A DNA stretch of 64,000 bases from RGIG1681 sp017467625 (GTDB taxonomy: Bacteria > Bacillota > Clostridia > Christensenellales > UBA1242), in assembly GCA_017467625.1 (NCBI GenBank), contig JAFUSN010000003.1, positions 124,001 through 188,000 of the forward strand, in the 5' to 3' direction. The position numbers were made by a program, and so were the translations under genes. The notes below the pieces were generated by a model. It had not been told where the DNA came from. It did no database searches and saw only the letters and a list, made by a program, of their open reading frames with translations. Shown here in pieces: positions 26,552 through 35,538 of this stretch; the first letter of the stretch is position 1, and each line of letters starts with the position of its first letter.

Positions 26552-27562
26552 ATGAAACTTAAAAAATATCCACTTTTAATCAGTTTAATTATATCATGTG
26601 TTTTAGTTGTTGCATCATTGTTTATTTTGGGATTCTTTGGAATTAACAGCACAACTGAAATTTCTGGCGGAAGTCAAATTGAAATTTCAGTTTCAAATTC
26701 AGTTGATCAAAAGCAAGCCGTTGTTGAAGCAAGAAAAGTTCTTGGAAAATATGGTGCTAAAGTTGAAACCGCTTTTTATCAAGACAAATATGTTGCAAAT
26801 GGCGACGAAATTTTAACAAAGTCATTAGTTGTTAAAACAACAGCAAGAGGCTTTTCTGATGATATTAAAGCAAACATAAGAAATGATTTGGCTTCAGCGC
26901 TTGGTGTTGATGTGAGTTTAGTTTCTGAAGTTTATGAAATAACATCTTCAGTAACTTCAACACAAATTTTATATATTGCTCTTGGGGTTGGAATTGTAAC
27001 ATTCTGCTTGTTTGTGTTTGCTTGGATTAGGTATAATTTCTTTGCAGGCCTTTCAATTTTGCTTGCAAATCTGCATAACATTATTTTGTATCTTGCAATA
27101 ATCATCTTAACAAGAATTCCATTAAGTTTGATTTCAATTGCAGGTCTTGCAATCCTGACAATCATTATGGCAGCCCTTGTGATTGCAGTTTATGAAAATT
27201 ATAGAGACAAAGCAAACCTTCATATTGATGATAAACTTACAGTTAGCGAAAGAATGATGCAGGCTCAAAAAATGGCTTCTAAACCATTTATATTGGTTTT
27301 GTGTGCAGTTGTTGTATTTGCATTAATGATGTTCTTTATTCCTGTTATTTCAGTCCGATTATCTGCTCTTGGAATTTTAATTGGAACGCTTGTTGCTCTT
27401 TACACTTCAACCATTGTTGGTCCTGGCGCATATGCCGCTCTTTTGGAAGTTCAAGATGCTAACCAAAGAGCTGTTATGAGTAGAAATGATGAAATCAATA
27501 AAGAGATTCAGAAAAAAATAAAAAAGAATGCTCCAAAGCATACAAAGAAAAACAAAAAATAA
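26552..27562 (+). CDS. secF: Protein translocase subunit SecF, divergent
   Basis: 336 aa with an N-terminal membrane segment, an extracytoplasmic domain that keeps the family motif GIN followed by TEISGGSQIEI, and five C-terminal membrane segments, then a Lys-rich end (KKNAPKHTKKNKK). The helix that usually reads SVNDTIVVFDRIREN is here IMAALVIAVYENYRDKA (about residues 202-218), so the conserved Asn-Asp is replaced by Ala-Ala. It begins directly at the secD stop, with GGGAGG upstream. A terminator follows. Confidence 0.85.
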   Translation: MKLKKYPLLISLIISCVLVVASLFILGFFGINSTTEISGGSQIEISVSNSVDQKQAVVEARKVLGKYGAKVETAFYQDKYVANGDEILTKSLVVKTTARGFSDDIKANIRNDLASALGVDVSLVSEVYEITSSVTSTQILYIALGVGIVTFCLFVFAWIRYNFFAGLSILLANLHNIILYLAIIILTRIPLSLISIAGLAILTIIMAALVIAVYENYRDKANLHIDDKLTVSERMMQAQKMASKPFILVLCAVVVFALMMFFIPVISVRLSALGILIGTLVALYTSTIVGPGAYAALLEVQDANQRAVMSRNDEINKEIQKKIKKNAPKHTKKNKK

Positions 27563-27596
27563 AGTGAGTTAAATCTCACTTTATTTTTATTTTAGT
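27561..27596 (+). terminator. Terminator after secF
   Basis: Eight-bp stem AAAGTGAG / CTCACTTT with a 6-base loop and a long T-rich run. Confidence 0.8.
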
Positions 27597-27599
27597 TAT

Positions 27600-27628
27600 T
27601 TGATATTTTTTTATGTGTGTGCTAAAAT
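27600..27628 (+). promoter_or_regulatory. recJ-rel promoter, extended -10
   Basis: TTGATA (27600-27605), 17-base spacer, TAAAAT (27623-27628) preceded by TGC, an extended -10. The leader would be only about 14 bases. Confidence 0.7.
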
Positions 27629-27648
27629 TTGTCTATTAGAGAATTATT

Positions 27649-29940
27649 ATGAAGCTTAAAGATGAAAGATTAATTGAATTTTTAAATAAAAAGTTTGATG
27701 GCAATGAAAATAAAATTGAAAAATTTTTAAATCCAAGTTTGGATGACTTTCGTGATGCAAATCTTTTGCCAAACATAAAACAGGCAGTTGATAAAATTTT
27801 AACTGCCATAAAACAAAATAAAAAAATTTTAGTTTATGGTGATTATGATTGCGATGGAATTTCTGCTGCAACAATTTTATATTTGCATTTCAAAAGCCTT
27901 GGAGCAAATGTAAGCGTTTTTATTCCAAATCGTTTTGAAAATGGTTATGGAATTTCAGTTGATGCAATTGAGGAAATTATTGCAGAGTTTTCGCCTGAAC
28001 TGGTTGTAACCGTTGATCTTGGAATTACTGCAGTTGAGGAAGTTGAAATTTTAAAAGAAGAGGGAATTGATGTTGTTATAACTGATCATCATTTGCCACT
28101 TGCAGAAATTCCCAATACAATTGTTGTTGATCCAAAACTTGAATCAAATTATGGTTTTGATGGGCTGTGCGGAGCGGGTGTTGCATTTAAACTTGTTGAG
28201 GCAATGTCTGGCCGTGATGCAGCGCTTAAATATATAGATATTGCAGCAATTGCCACAATTGGTGACATTGTTCCGCTTGTTGATGAAAATAGGGCAATTG
28301 CAAAGCTTGGAATTGATGAAATAAACCGTGGAAATACTCTTTTAAGTATCAAACATCTTTTAGGGAAATTAGAACTTTCAAAAGTGAATTCAACAGATAT
28401 TAGCTATAAAATTGTTCCAAGGATAAATGCCTGTGGAAGAATGGATAGTGCCGATAAAATGTTTGAATATTTAATTGAAACAGATGAAAACCTTTTAAAT
28501 GAAAAATATTTAGAGGTTGAGGCAGACAACACACTTCGTTTGTCGTTTATTGAAAAAGGCAACAAGGAAATTGAAAAACAACTTGAAGGGTTAGATGCTT
28601 CTAATGAGGCTGTGATTTTGATTAAAGGAAATTTTCATGAGGGAATTGTTGGAATTTTAGCTTCTCGGATTTGTCATGAATTTAATAAACCTTCAATAAT
28701 TTTCACAAAAACTGAAAATGGAACTTTAAAAGGAAGTGGCAGAAGTATTCCGGGAATTGATTTACATTTAATTATTTCTCAAATGACAGATTTGCTTGAA
28801 AATTTTGGTGGTCACAAAATGGCTGTTGGTGTTGAGATTGAACCGGAAAATTTTGACAAGTTTAAGTCAATGTTAAATGAAAAGTTATTTGAAAAATATT
28901 CAAGCGAGGATTTTTTAATTAAAGCAAAGCTTCCTGATATTGAAATTACTGAAAATGATTTAAATTTGGCGTTTTATAAAGAGTTTGAAATGCTTGAACC
29001 GTTTGGTTGTGAAAATGAAAAACCAACTCTTGCAATAATCCAAAAAGAACTTAATGTTGAAAGAATTAGTGAAAGAGCAATCAATCACTATAAAATTTTT
29101 ACAAGTAAAAACAATTCAATTCTTGGTTTCAACTTTGGAGAATATGTTTCAGGCTTAAGATCAACTGGAACTAAGAGAATTTTTGTTGATTTAAGTGAAA
29201 ATGAGTATAAAGGGCAAGTTCAGCTCTCTGCAAAAGCAACGAGTGTTGATGTTGTTTTTCCAAGTTTTGAAAATTGTGCATCAAGTGATTTTTGCACTGC
29301 TGTTTTTAATAAATATTATTCACTTTTTGATTTTAATAATAAAATAAACTATCATCTTGAAACTGACATAAAGCAAGTTATTAAATCAAAACTTAATGAT
29401 GATAGTTTTGGAACTTTAATAATTTGTTCAAATGAAAATGATTTAAAATTAATAAATGACTTAAACTTAAATAATTTGATGAGCTATAAACCATTTAAAA
29501 ACGGGCAAAACACGGTTCTTGTTTCGCCAGAAGGTATTCACTTGATTGACTCTGCAAATGGTTATAAAAATATAATATTTTTACACAAGTATTTTAATGA
29601 TGAACATTTATATTTCTCACAAAAATTTAATGTGTTTGAGCCATCCACAAAAACTGCTGACGCTGTAAATTTAGATAAATCTCGTGAAAAGTTTGTGTAT
29701 TGTTATAAACTTATAACCAAATTTTTAAATTTAAAGGCAGTTGATGAGCTTGATTATGTTCAAAGACTATCGCAAATTGACAAACTTGTTTCGCCATGGC
29801 AATTAATGTTTTGTTTGTCGGTATTTATGGAGCTAAATTTCTTTGAGTTTGACCCAGTCTTGTCGTCAATGACTGAACTAAAAGCAAAGAAGATGGAGCT
29901 TGAAAATTCAAAAATGTACAGTGAGGTTGATAATGGCTAA
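27649..29940 (+). CDS. recJ: Single-stranded-DNA-specific exonuclease RecJ
   Basis: 763 aa. The DHH domain has YGDYDCDGISAA, VTVDLGI, ITDHHLP and IATIGDIVPLVDENRA; the DHHA1 domain has GNFHEGIVGILASRI and GGHKMAVGVEI; an OB-fold follows near 440-560. RecJ degrades single-stranded DNA 5' to 3' in recombination and repair. The C-terminal 190 residues look like a decayed helicase-like extension of the Firmicutes RecJ type. It overlaps the rel start by 8 bases, so the two are coupled. Confidence 0.93.
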   Translation: MKLKDERLIEFLNKKFDGNENKIEKFLNPSLDDFRDANLLPNIKQAVDKILTAIKQNKKILVYGDYDCDGISAATILYLHFKSLGANVSVFIPNRFENGYGISVDAIEEIIAEFSPELVVTVDLGITAVEEVEILKEEGIDVVITDHHLPLAEIPNTIVVDPKLESNYGFDGLCGAGVAFKLVEAMSGRDAALKYIDIAAIATIGDIVPLVDENRAIAKLGIDEINRGNTLLSIKHLLGKLELSKVNSTDISYKIVPRINACGRMDSADKMFEYLIETDENLLNEKYLEVEADNTLRLSFIEKGNKEIEKQLEGLDASNEAVILIKGNFHEGIVGILASRICHEFNKPSIIFTKTENGTLKGSGRSIPGIDLHLIISQMTDLLENFGGHKMAVGVEIEPENFDKFKSMLNEKLFEKYSSEDFLIKAKLPDIEITENDLNLAFYKEFEMLEPFGCENEKPTLAIIQKELNVERISERAINHYKIFTSKNNSILGFNFGEYVSGLRSTGTKRIFVDLSENEYKGQVQLSAKATSVDVVFPSFENCASSDFCTAVFNKYYSLFDFNNKINYHLETDIKQVIKSKLNDDSFGTLIICSNENDLKLINDLNLNNLMSYKPFKNGQNTVLVSPEGIHLIDSANGYKNIIFLHKYFNDEHLYFSQKFNVFEPSTKTADAVNLDKSREKFVYCYKLITKFLNLKAVDELDYVQRLSQIDKLVSPWQLMFCLSVFMELNFFEFDPVLSSMTELKAKKMELENSKMYSEVDNG

Positions 29941-32053
29941 TGCAACTCAAAATAATTTAGATCAAAATTTTATTGAACTTGTTAAAACAAATTATCCCAA
30001 AAATGCAAATAAGATTTTAAAGGCTTATGAATTTGCTGATGCTGCACATAGTGGAGTTAAACGAAAAAGTGGAGAACCTTATATAATTCATCCAGTTGAA
30101 GTTGCAAAAATTTTAATTGGAATTAATATGGATTATTTAACCATAATTGCAGCTCTTTTGCATGATGTTGTTGAAGATACAGAGTATACTCTTGATGATA
30201 TTCAAAAACTTTTTGGAAAAACTGCAGCAACACTTGTTGATGGAGTTACAAAAATTGGTGATTTAAGTCATAAAAATTTGAGTACAAATGAGGCTGATAG
30301 CATAAAAAAACTGTTATTTGCAATGGGTGATGATGTTCGTGTTATTTTCATTAAACTTGCAGATAGGCTTCACAATATGCGAACAGTAAAATTTTTAAAG
30401 CCAGATAAGCAAATTCGCATGGCTGAAGAAACCAGGGACCTGTTTATACCAATTGCTTACAGAATGGGAGTTAGATCAATTCGTGCTGAACTTGAAGATC
30501 TTGTTGCTGAGTGTTTATATACTGATGAATACAATAAAATTCAGGAAGTTTTTGGGAAAAAATATAAAAAGATTGGTGCAAAAGTTGAAAAATTAAAAGT
30601 TAAAATTTCAAATTCTCTTGCCGAATTTGGAATTAGTTCAACAATTGATACTTGGACTGAACGATACTTTTCAATTTTAAAAAAGGTTCATAGTGCAGGA
30701 AATGGAACAGGTAAAGCGAGTGGCTTGATTTTGGTTAAAATTATTGTTCCAACAACTGAAGATTGTTATAAGGCCCTTGGAATTTTGCACTCTCAGTTTG
30801 ATCATCTGCCAAATCAAATTAAAGATTATATTGCAAGTCCTAAACCAAATGGTTATAAATCACTTCATTCAACGCTTGTTGAACATAATTTAAACTTAAC
30901 ATTTCAGGTTATGATAAGAACAGCTGAAATGGATAGTGTTTGTGATCAGGGAATTGTTTCACTTTGGGCGAACAAAGATGATGATATTAAGTTTGATGAA
31001 CGATTTGAAAAATTTAATAGAATGAAAAATATTGTTTTGAGCGAGAGAAAGCAAATAACAAACACTGAAAACTTTATTGATGCCGTTAAAACAGATTTAA
31101 GTCAAGATTCTATTTGGGTTTTCACACCAAAATTTAAGCCAATTCACTTAAATTCCTCATCTCCAACTCCAATTGATTTTGCTTATGCAGTTCACACGGA
31201 CCTTGGCAATAATGCTGTTGGTGCAAAAATCAATGGTCAAAAAGCATCACTCGCTGCAAAGCTTAAGGCAGGTGATGTTGTTGAAATTGTTGTTTCAGAA
31301 GTTCCAAAAGCCCCAAGTCGTGATTGGCTCAATGTTGCAACAACATCTGTGGCAAGAAAGAGAATTCATGAATATTTAAATAAAAATTTAACTCCTGAAA
31401 ACACTGAAAATGGCAGAAATATGCTTAAAGTTGAACTGGAGAAAAATGGACATAATCTTGGTGAAATTTTTGAGTATACAGACCAAATTATAGAAGATTT
31501 TGGGTTTAAAGATGTCAATGATATGTTTGCAAACATAGGTTATAAAAGTATAACAGTAATGCAAATTGCAAAGTATGTGCTTGATGCAGAGGTTTCAACA
31601 AAAATTTTAAGTGAGGCTCCGGTAATTGTTGAGGGTTCATCAAAAATAAAAAGCTTAACCTTTGCTAAATGCTGTGCACCGATTCCGCATGACAAAATTG
31701 TTGGGGTTGTGTCTAATTCAGGGTTAATTATTCACACTCAAAATTGCCAAAACATCAAAAAGATTGCAGCAGGAAAATTACTCAAAGCCACATGGAAAGA
31801 CAACATAAATCAAATGTTTAAAGTTAATGTAAAAATCATTGCAAATGATGGCATTGGAATTGGTGCAAAAGTTTTAGGAGAAATTTCAAAGCATAAGTTT
31901 TATTTAACCAAGCTTGAAGCTAAACTTGCTGGAGTTAAAAATTGTGAATTTGTTTTAACTGTGATGGTCAGTGGAAACGAAGAGTTTGAAAAGCTAAAAA
32001 CTATGCTTGAGACGATTGAAGATGTTAAATCTGTTTACCGAATTTTTGAATAA
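29933..32053 (+). CDS. rel: Rel/SpoT-type (p)ppGpp protein: hydrolase intact, synthetase site degenerate
   Basis: 706 aa. The domain order is HD hydrolase (1-200), synthetase-like (210-345), TGS (about 385-445), a conserved-cysteine region (FAKCCAPIPHDK) and ACT (635-706). Hydrolase residues fall at the same numbers as in the Streptococcus Rel structure: His53, His77-Asp78, Glu81-Asp82, Asp144 (KLADRLHNMR). In the synthetase part the catalytic Asp264 position is Gly (KASGLILVKI) and the Glu323 equivalent is Gln325 (TFQVMIRT); the RxKD loop is QIKD. So it likely degrades but does not make (p)ppGpp. GAGGTTGAT precedes the ATG; a longer frame from 29900 lies inside recJ. Confidence 0.9.
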   Translation: MANATQNNLDQNFIELVKTNYPKNANKILKAYEFADAAHSGVKRKSGEPYIIHPVEVAKILIGINMDYLTIIAALLHDVVEDTEYTLDDIQKLFGKTAATLVDGVTKIGDLSHKNLSTNEADSIKKLLFAMGDDVRVIFIKLADRLHNMRTVKFLKPDKQIRMAEETRDLFIPIAYRMGVRSIRAELEDLVAECLYTDEYNKIQEVFGKKYKKIGAKVEKLKVKISNSLAEFGISSTIDTWTERYFSILKKVHSAGNGTGKASGLILVKIIVPTTEDCYKALGILHSQFDHLPNQIKDYIASPKPNGYKSLHSTLVEHNLNLTFQVMIRTAEMDSVCDQGIVSLWANKDDDIKFDERFEKFNRMKNIVLSERKQITNTENFIDAVKTDLSQDSIWVFTPKFKPIHLNSSSPTPIDFAYAVHTDLGNNAVGAKINGQKASLAAKLKAGDVVEIVVSEVPKAPSRDWLNVATTSVARKRIHEYLNKNLTPENTENGRNMLKVELEKNGHNLGEIFEYTDQIIEDFGFKDVNDMFANIGYKSITVMQIAKYVLDAEVSTKILSEAPVIVEGSSKIKSLTFAKCCAPIPHDKIVGVVSNSGLIIHTQNCQNIKKIAAGKLLKATWKDNINQMFKVNVKIIANDGIGIGAKVLGEISKHKFYLTKLEAKLAGVKNCEFVLTVMVSGNEEFEKLKTMLETIEDVKSVYRIFE

Positions 32054-32076
32054 TTTGTCAATTTTGCAAAAAACAC

Positions 32077-32105
32077 TTTACAAATAAATTTATTTAGTAT
32101 ATACT
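32077..32105 (+). promoter_or_regulatory. rpsO promoter
   Basis: TTTACA (32077-32082), 17-base spacer, TATACT (32100-32105). Transcription should start near 32111. Confidence 0.75.
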
Positions 32106-32110
32106 ATCGG

Positions 32111-32187
32111 CGTACCGTTTGAGAGCGAAAACTTGTTTTCCCGGGTTTCCGTTTGAAAACTGGCAAATATATGTGGAGGGAAAGAAA
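32111..32187 (+). promoter_or_regulatory. Structured rpsO leader, possible S15 autoregulatory site
   Basis: The leader of about 77 bases is GC-richer than its surroundings and contains pairable blocks (for example GAAAAC / GTTTTC and CCCGGG) before a GGAGGG ribosome site. S15 represses its own mRNA in several bacteria through leader structures that differ between phyla; a similar role here is inferred only. Confidence 0.4.
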
Positions 32188-32451
32188 ATGACAAAAGAAA
32201 GAAAGCAAGAAATTATCAAAGAGTTTGCAACTTCAGAGCATGACACAGGTTCACCATTTGTTCAAATTGCGCTTTTAACTGAAAGAATCAACCATTTGAC
32301 AGAGTATTTGAAGACAAACAAACAAGACTTTCATTCAAGAAAAGGACTTATGCAACTTGTTGGTCGCAGACGCGGTCTCCTTGAGTATCTTAAAAACAAA
32401 GATATTGAAAGTTACAGAACTTTGATTGAAAAATTGAACATTAGAAAATAA
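32188..32451 (+). CDS. rpsO: 30S ribosomal protein S15
   Basis: 87 aa with the S15 patterns FATSEHDTGSPFVQIALLTERI and DFHSRKGLMQLVGRRRGLLEYL (each shown in part of the conserved helices). S15 binds 16S rRNA early in 30S assembly. The start at 32188 has GGAGGG 8 bases before it; a longer frame from 32119 begins in the leader and is rejected. rpsO-pnp is the common bacterial order; a hairpin lies between them. Confidence 0.96.
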   Translation: MTKERKQEIIKEFATSEHDTGSPFVQIALLTERINHLTEYLKTNKQDFHSRKGLMQLVGRRRGLLEYLKNKDIESYRTLIEKLNIRK

Positions 32452-32459
32452 TCAAAAAG

Positions 32460-32493
32460 GGAGTGGGGTAATTTTGCCATTCCCATTTTTTTG
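32460..32493 (+). terminator. Hairpin terminator/processing site between rpsO and pnp
   Basis: Stem GGGAGTGG / CCATTCCC (8 pairs, one G-U) with a 10-base loop and a run of seven T. It probably lowers pnp transcription from the rpsO promoter. Confidence 0.75.
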
Positions 32494-32511
32494 ATTTTTA
32501 GGAGGACAAAT

Positions 32512-34611
32512 ATGTTTGAACAAGAAAGAGATTACAAACTCACACTAGCCGGCAAAGATATTTTTGTTAAAACAGGAAGATACTGTGGACAAGCAAATGG
32601 AACATGTCAAGTTAGATGTGGAGACACAATTGTTATGGTTAATGTAACCATGAGTGACAAACCAAGAGAAGGTGCAGACTTTTTCCCACTCTGTGTTGAT
32701 TATGAAGAAAAAATGTATTCAATTGGAAAATTCCCTGGTGGATTTAAAAAGAGAGAAGGAAGGGCAAGCGATCAAGCCATTTTATTCTCAAGGCTGATTG
32801 ATAGACCAATTCGTCCACTTTTCCCAAAGGGGATGTATTATGATGTTTCAGTTGTTGCAACAACACTTTCAGTTGATCCAGATTATCCACCTGAAATTTT
32901 GGCAATGATTGGTTCATCAGTTGCACTTTCAGTTTCTGATATTCCTTTTGCAGGTCCAACGGGTTCAGTTGTTGTTGGATGCATTGATGGAAAATATATC
33001 ATTAACCCAACAGAAGAAGAAACAGAAAAAAGCACAATGCATGTTATTGTTGCTGGAACTCGTGATGCCATTATGATGGTTGAAGCTGGTGCAAAAGAAG
33101 TTAGCGAAGATGAAATGAGAGATGCAATTTTGTATGCTCATAAATACATAAAAGAAATTGTTGACTTTGTTGAACAAATTGCAAAAGAAGCAGGAAAACC
33201 AAAGAGAGAAGTTGAATTATTCCATATTGGTGAAGACCTTGAAAAAGATGTTCGTGATTATGTAACTGAAAACTTAACAAAAGCAATGGCTCCACTTGCA
33301 GATAAAGTTGCTTTAAATAATAGAATTGATGCAGTTTTGGAAGATTGCAGAGCTCACTTTGCTGAAAAGTATGAAGGAAGAGAGCAAGAAGTTAATGAGC
33401 TTTTATACAAAATGCAAAAAGAAATTGTAAGAAAGAATATCATTGAAAGTGGAATTAGACCAGACGGAAGAACAACTAAGCAAATTCGTCCAATTTGGTG
33501 CGAAGTTGGAGTTCTTCCAAGAGTTCATGGAAGTGGTGTATTCACTCGTGGTGAAACTCAAGTTTTAAACTGTTTAACACTTGCAACAATTGCCGAAGCT
33601 CAAAGGCTTGAAGGTCTTGATGATGAAGAAGATGCTTACAAAAGATATATTCATCAATACAACATGCCACCATATGCAACAGGTGAAGCAAGGGCTCTTC
33701 GTGGACCAGGTCGTCGTGAAATTGGACATGGTGCACTTGCAGAGCGTGCGCTTCTTCCTGTAATTCCAAGTGAAGAGGAATTCCCATATGCACTTCGTTT
33801 AGTTAGTGAAGTTTTGTCATCAAATGGTTCGTCATCAATGGCTAGTGTTTGCGGAAGCACGCTTTCACTTATGGATGCTGGTGTTCCAATTAAAGCCCCT
33901 GTTGCTGGCGTTGCAATGGGACTTATTAAAGATGAAGCATCTGGAAAAGTTATTGTTATGACTGATATTCAGGGCTTGGAAGACTTTTATGGTGATATGG
34001 ACTTTAAAGTTGCTGGAACAAAAAATGGTATTACAGCAATTCAAATGGATATTAAAATCAAAGGCATTGATGAAAATATTTTAACAACTGCACTTGCGCA
34101 AGCAAAAGAAGGCAGGCTTGAAATTATGGATAAAATGCTTGCAACAATCCCAACATATCGTGATCATTTAAGTCCATACGCTCCAAAAATTATAACATTT
34201 AAAATCAATCCTGAAAAAATTGGTGAAGTCATTGGACAAGGTGGAAAAACCATCAATAAAATCATTGATAAAACTGGTGTTAAAATTGATATTGAAGATG
34301 ATGGAACAGTTATGGTTTCATCTGCTGATATTAACGCATGTAATGAAGCAAAAGCAATCATTGAAGATATTGTTTTTGTTCCAGAAATTGGTGAAAGATA
34401 CACAGGAACCGTTGTTCGTATTATGCAATTTGGTGCATTTGTTGAAATTTCATCAACTTGCGATGGAATGATTCACATTTCAAAACTTTCAACAAAGCGT
34501 GTTGAAAGAGTTGAAGATGTTGTTAAAATTGGTGATAAGGTTGAGGTTGAAGTTTTGAAAGTAGATGAGAAGGGCAGAGTTGATCTTAAACTTGTCAAAA
34601 AAATTGACTAA
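32512..34611 (+). CDS. pnp: Polyribonucleotide nucleotidyltransferase (PNPase)
   Basis: 699 aa, full length. Two RNase PH domains flank a helical linker (FFPLCVDYEEKMYSIGKFPGG, RLIDRPIRPLFPKGM; RPDGRTTKQIRPIWCEVG, FTRGETQVL, GTKNGITAIQMDIKI), then KH (GEVIGQGGKTINKIIDKTGV) and S1 (GERYTGTVVRIMQFGAFVEI). It degrades RNA 3' to 5' with phosphate. The start at 32512 follows AGGAGG; a frame from 32491 would begin inside the T run of the rpsO hairpin. RNase Y, its usual degradosome partner, is encoded at 44986. Confidence 0.97.
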   Translation: MFEQERDYKLTLAGKDIFVKTGRYCGQANGTCQVRCGDTIVMVNVTMSDKPREGADFFPLCVDYEEKMYSIGKFPGGFKKREGRASDQAILFSRLIDRPIRPLFPKGMYYDVSVVATTLSVDPDYPPEILAMIGSSVALSVSDIPFAGPTGSVVVGCIDGKYIINPTEEETEKSTMHVIVAGTRDAIMMVEAGAKEVSEDEMRDAILYAHKYIKEIVDFVEQIAKEAGKPKREVELFHIGEDLEKDVRDYVTENLTKAMAPLADKVALNNRIDAVLEDCRAHFAEKYEGREQEVNELLYKMQKEIVRKNIIESGIRPDGRTTKQIRPIWCEVGVLPRVHGSGVFTRGETQVLNCLTLATIAEAQRLEGLDDEEDAYKRYIHQYNMPPYATGEARALRGPGRREIGHGALAERALLPVIPSEEEFPYALRLVSEVLSSNGSSSMASVCGSTLSLMDAGVPIKAPVAGVAMGLIKDEASGKVIVMTDIQGLEDFYGDMDFKVAGTKNGITAIQMDIKIKGIDENILTTALAQAKEGRLEIMDKMLATIPTYRDHLSPYAPKIITFKINPEKIGEVIGQGGKTINKIIDKTGVKIDIEDDGTVMVSSADINACNEAKAIIEDIVFVPEIGERYTGTVVRIMQFGAFVEISSTCDGMIHISKLSTKRVERVEDVVKIGDKVEVEVLKVDEKGRVDLKLVKKID

Positions 34612-34619
34612 TAACAATT

Positions 34620-34658
34620 AAAAAGAACTTGGAAATTTCCAAGTTCTTTTTCTTTTTT
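34620..34658 (+). terminator. Terminator after pnp
   Basis: Thirteen-bp perfect stem AAAAAGAACTTGG / CCAAGTTCTTTTT with a 6-base loop; T-rich sequence follows. Confidence 0.88.
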
Positions 34659-34672
34659 CAGAATTTGTTGCA

Positions 34673-34678
34673 TATAAT
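34673..34678 (+). promoter_or_regulatory. -10 box of the ylxY-like gene, leaderless
   Basis: TATAAT ends 6 bases before the ATG at 34685 with no Shine-Dalgarno between. The -35 is not clear (TTCTTT at 34650 has the right spacing). Confidence 0.55.
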
Positions 34679-34684
34679 GAAAAT

Positions 34685-35410
34685 ATGAAAAATTCAAAAA
34701 AATATAACTTGTTTTGTCATATTATGTGTAACATAATACTTGTTTTAACTGCAGTAATTATCGGCATTTGCGCTGTGTTTGGAAACAGAAATACAGTTAG
34801 TGCATCAAATAGTGAATACAACGGAACAATTTATGCTGGTGATAAAAAAATTGGAAAAGTTTCACTAATGGTAAATGTTTATTGGGGAACTGAATATGTT
34901 TTAAAAATGCTTGATATTTTTGAAGCGAATGGTGTTAAAACAACATTCTTTGTTGGTGGAACATGGGTGCGTGACAATCTAGATGTGTTTAAAAAGATTA
35001 TTGAAAATGGTCATGAAATTGGAAGCCATGGCTATAACCATAAAGAGCATGGAAAACTTGATTATTCTGGAAATTACAAGGAAATTAAGATGTGTCATGA
35101 TGAAGTTAAATCACAATCTGGAATAACAATGGAGTTATTTGCACCTCCAGGTGGGTCGTATAACAAAAGCACTGTTTCCGCTGCCTCGGACCTTGGATAC
35201 AAAACAATAATGTGGACGCGTGACACAATTGATTGGCGTGATCATGATGCTTCGCTGATACTACGCCGTGCTGTAACCGGAATGAATTCAGGTGATTTGA
35301 TTTTAATGCATCCAACAGCGTCAACTGTTGAGGCACTTAATGATGTGCTTATATACGCAAAATCTCACAATTTAAAAATTTCTCCAGTGAGTGAGACTTT
35401 GGGGCTTTAA
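34685..35410 (+). CDS. ylxY: Polysaccharide deacetylase-like protein (YlxY type), probably inactive in motif 1
   Basis: 241 aa with an N-terminal membrane/signal segment (about 10-32), so it acts outside or in the intermembrane space. The NodB-like domain keeps EIGSHGYNH (His115, His119), the FAPPGGSYN loop (about 152-160), the MWTRDTIDWRD block and LILMHPT (His209). Motif 1, normally TFDDGP, is instead MVNVYWG (62-68), so the catalytic and metal-binding aspartates are missing. Position after pnp and before an M16 gene matches B. subtilis ylxY, a probable sporulation-linked deacetylase homologue. No ribosome site is present. Confidence 0.82.
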   Translation: MKNSKKYNLFCHIMCNIILVLTAVIIGICAVFGNRNTVSASNSEYNGTIYAGDKKIGKVSLMVNVYWGTEYVLKMLDIFEANGVKTTFFVGGTWVRDNLDVFKKIIENGHEIGSHGYNHKEHGKLDYSGNYKEIKMCHDEVKSQSGITMELFAPPGGSYNKSTVSAASDLGYKTIMWTRDTIDWRDHDASLILRRAVTGMNSGDLILMHPTASTVEALNDVLIYAKSHNLKISPVSETLGL

Positions 35411-35468
35411 GAATTCGCAAAAGTGCTTAAAATGTTAAAAAAATATGCAAAAGTTTCAAAAAAATGCA

Positions 35469-35495
35469 AAATCCGTTTCACATACGGATTTTTTT
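35469..35495 (+). terminator. Terminator after the ylxY-like gene
   Basis: Seven-bp stem AATCCGT / ACGGATT with a 7-base loop and a run of T. Confidence 0.75.
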
Positions 35496-35504
35496 ATTAT
35501 ATAA
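35476..35504 (+). promoter_or_regulatory. Promoter of the non-catalytic M16 / ftsK unit
   Basis: TTCACA (35476-35481), 17-base spacer, TATAAT (35499-35504). It overlaps the preceding terminator hairpin. Confidence 0.5.
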
Positions 35505-35538
35505 TAATCTTGTAAAAATATATAATTATGGAGTGACT

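Noticed and set aside
29933..32053. Frameshift or sequencing error as the cause of the altered Rel synthetase site
   Set aside because: The reading frame is continuous, both flanking domains are normal, and the changes are scattered single substitutions rather than a local scramble.
33542..33860. Antisense open frames inside pnp, and many similar antisense frames in other genes
   Set aside because: They are rich in Leu, His and Gln in a way that mirrors the coding strand, lack ribosome sites and lie within well-assigned genes.
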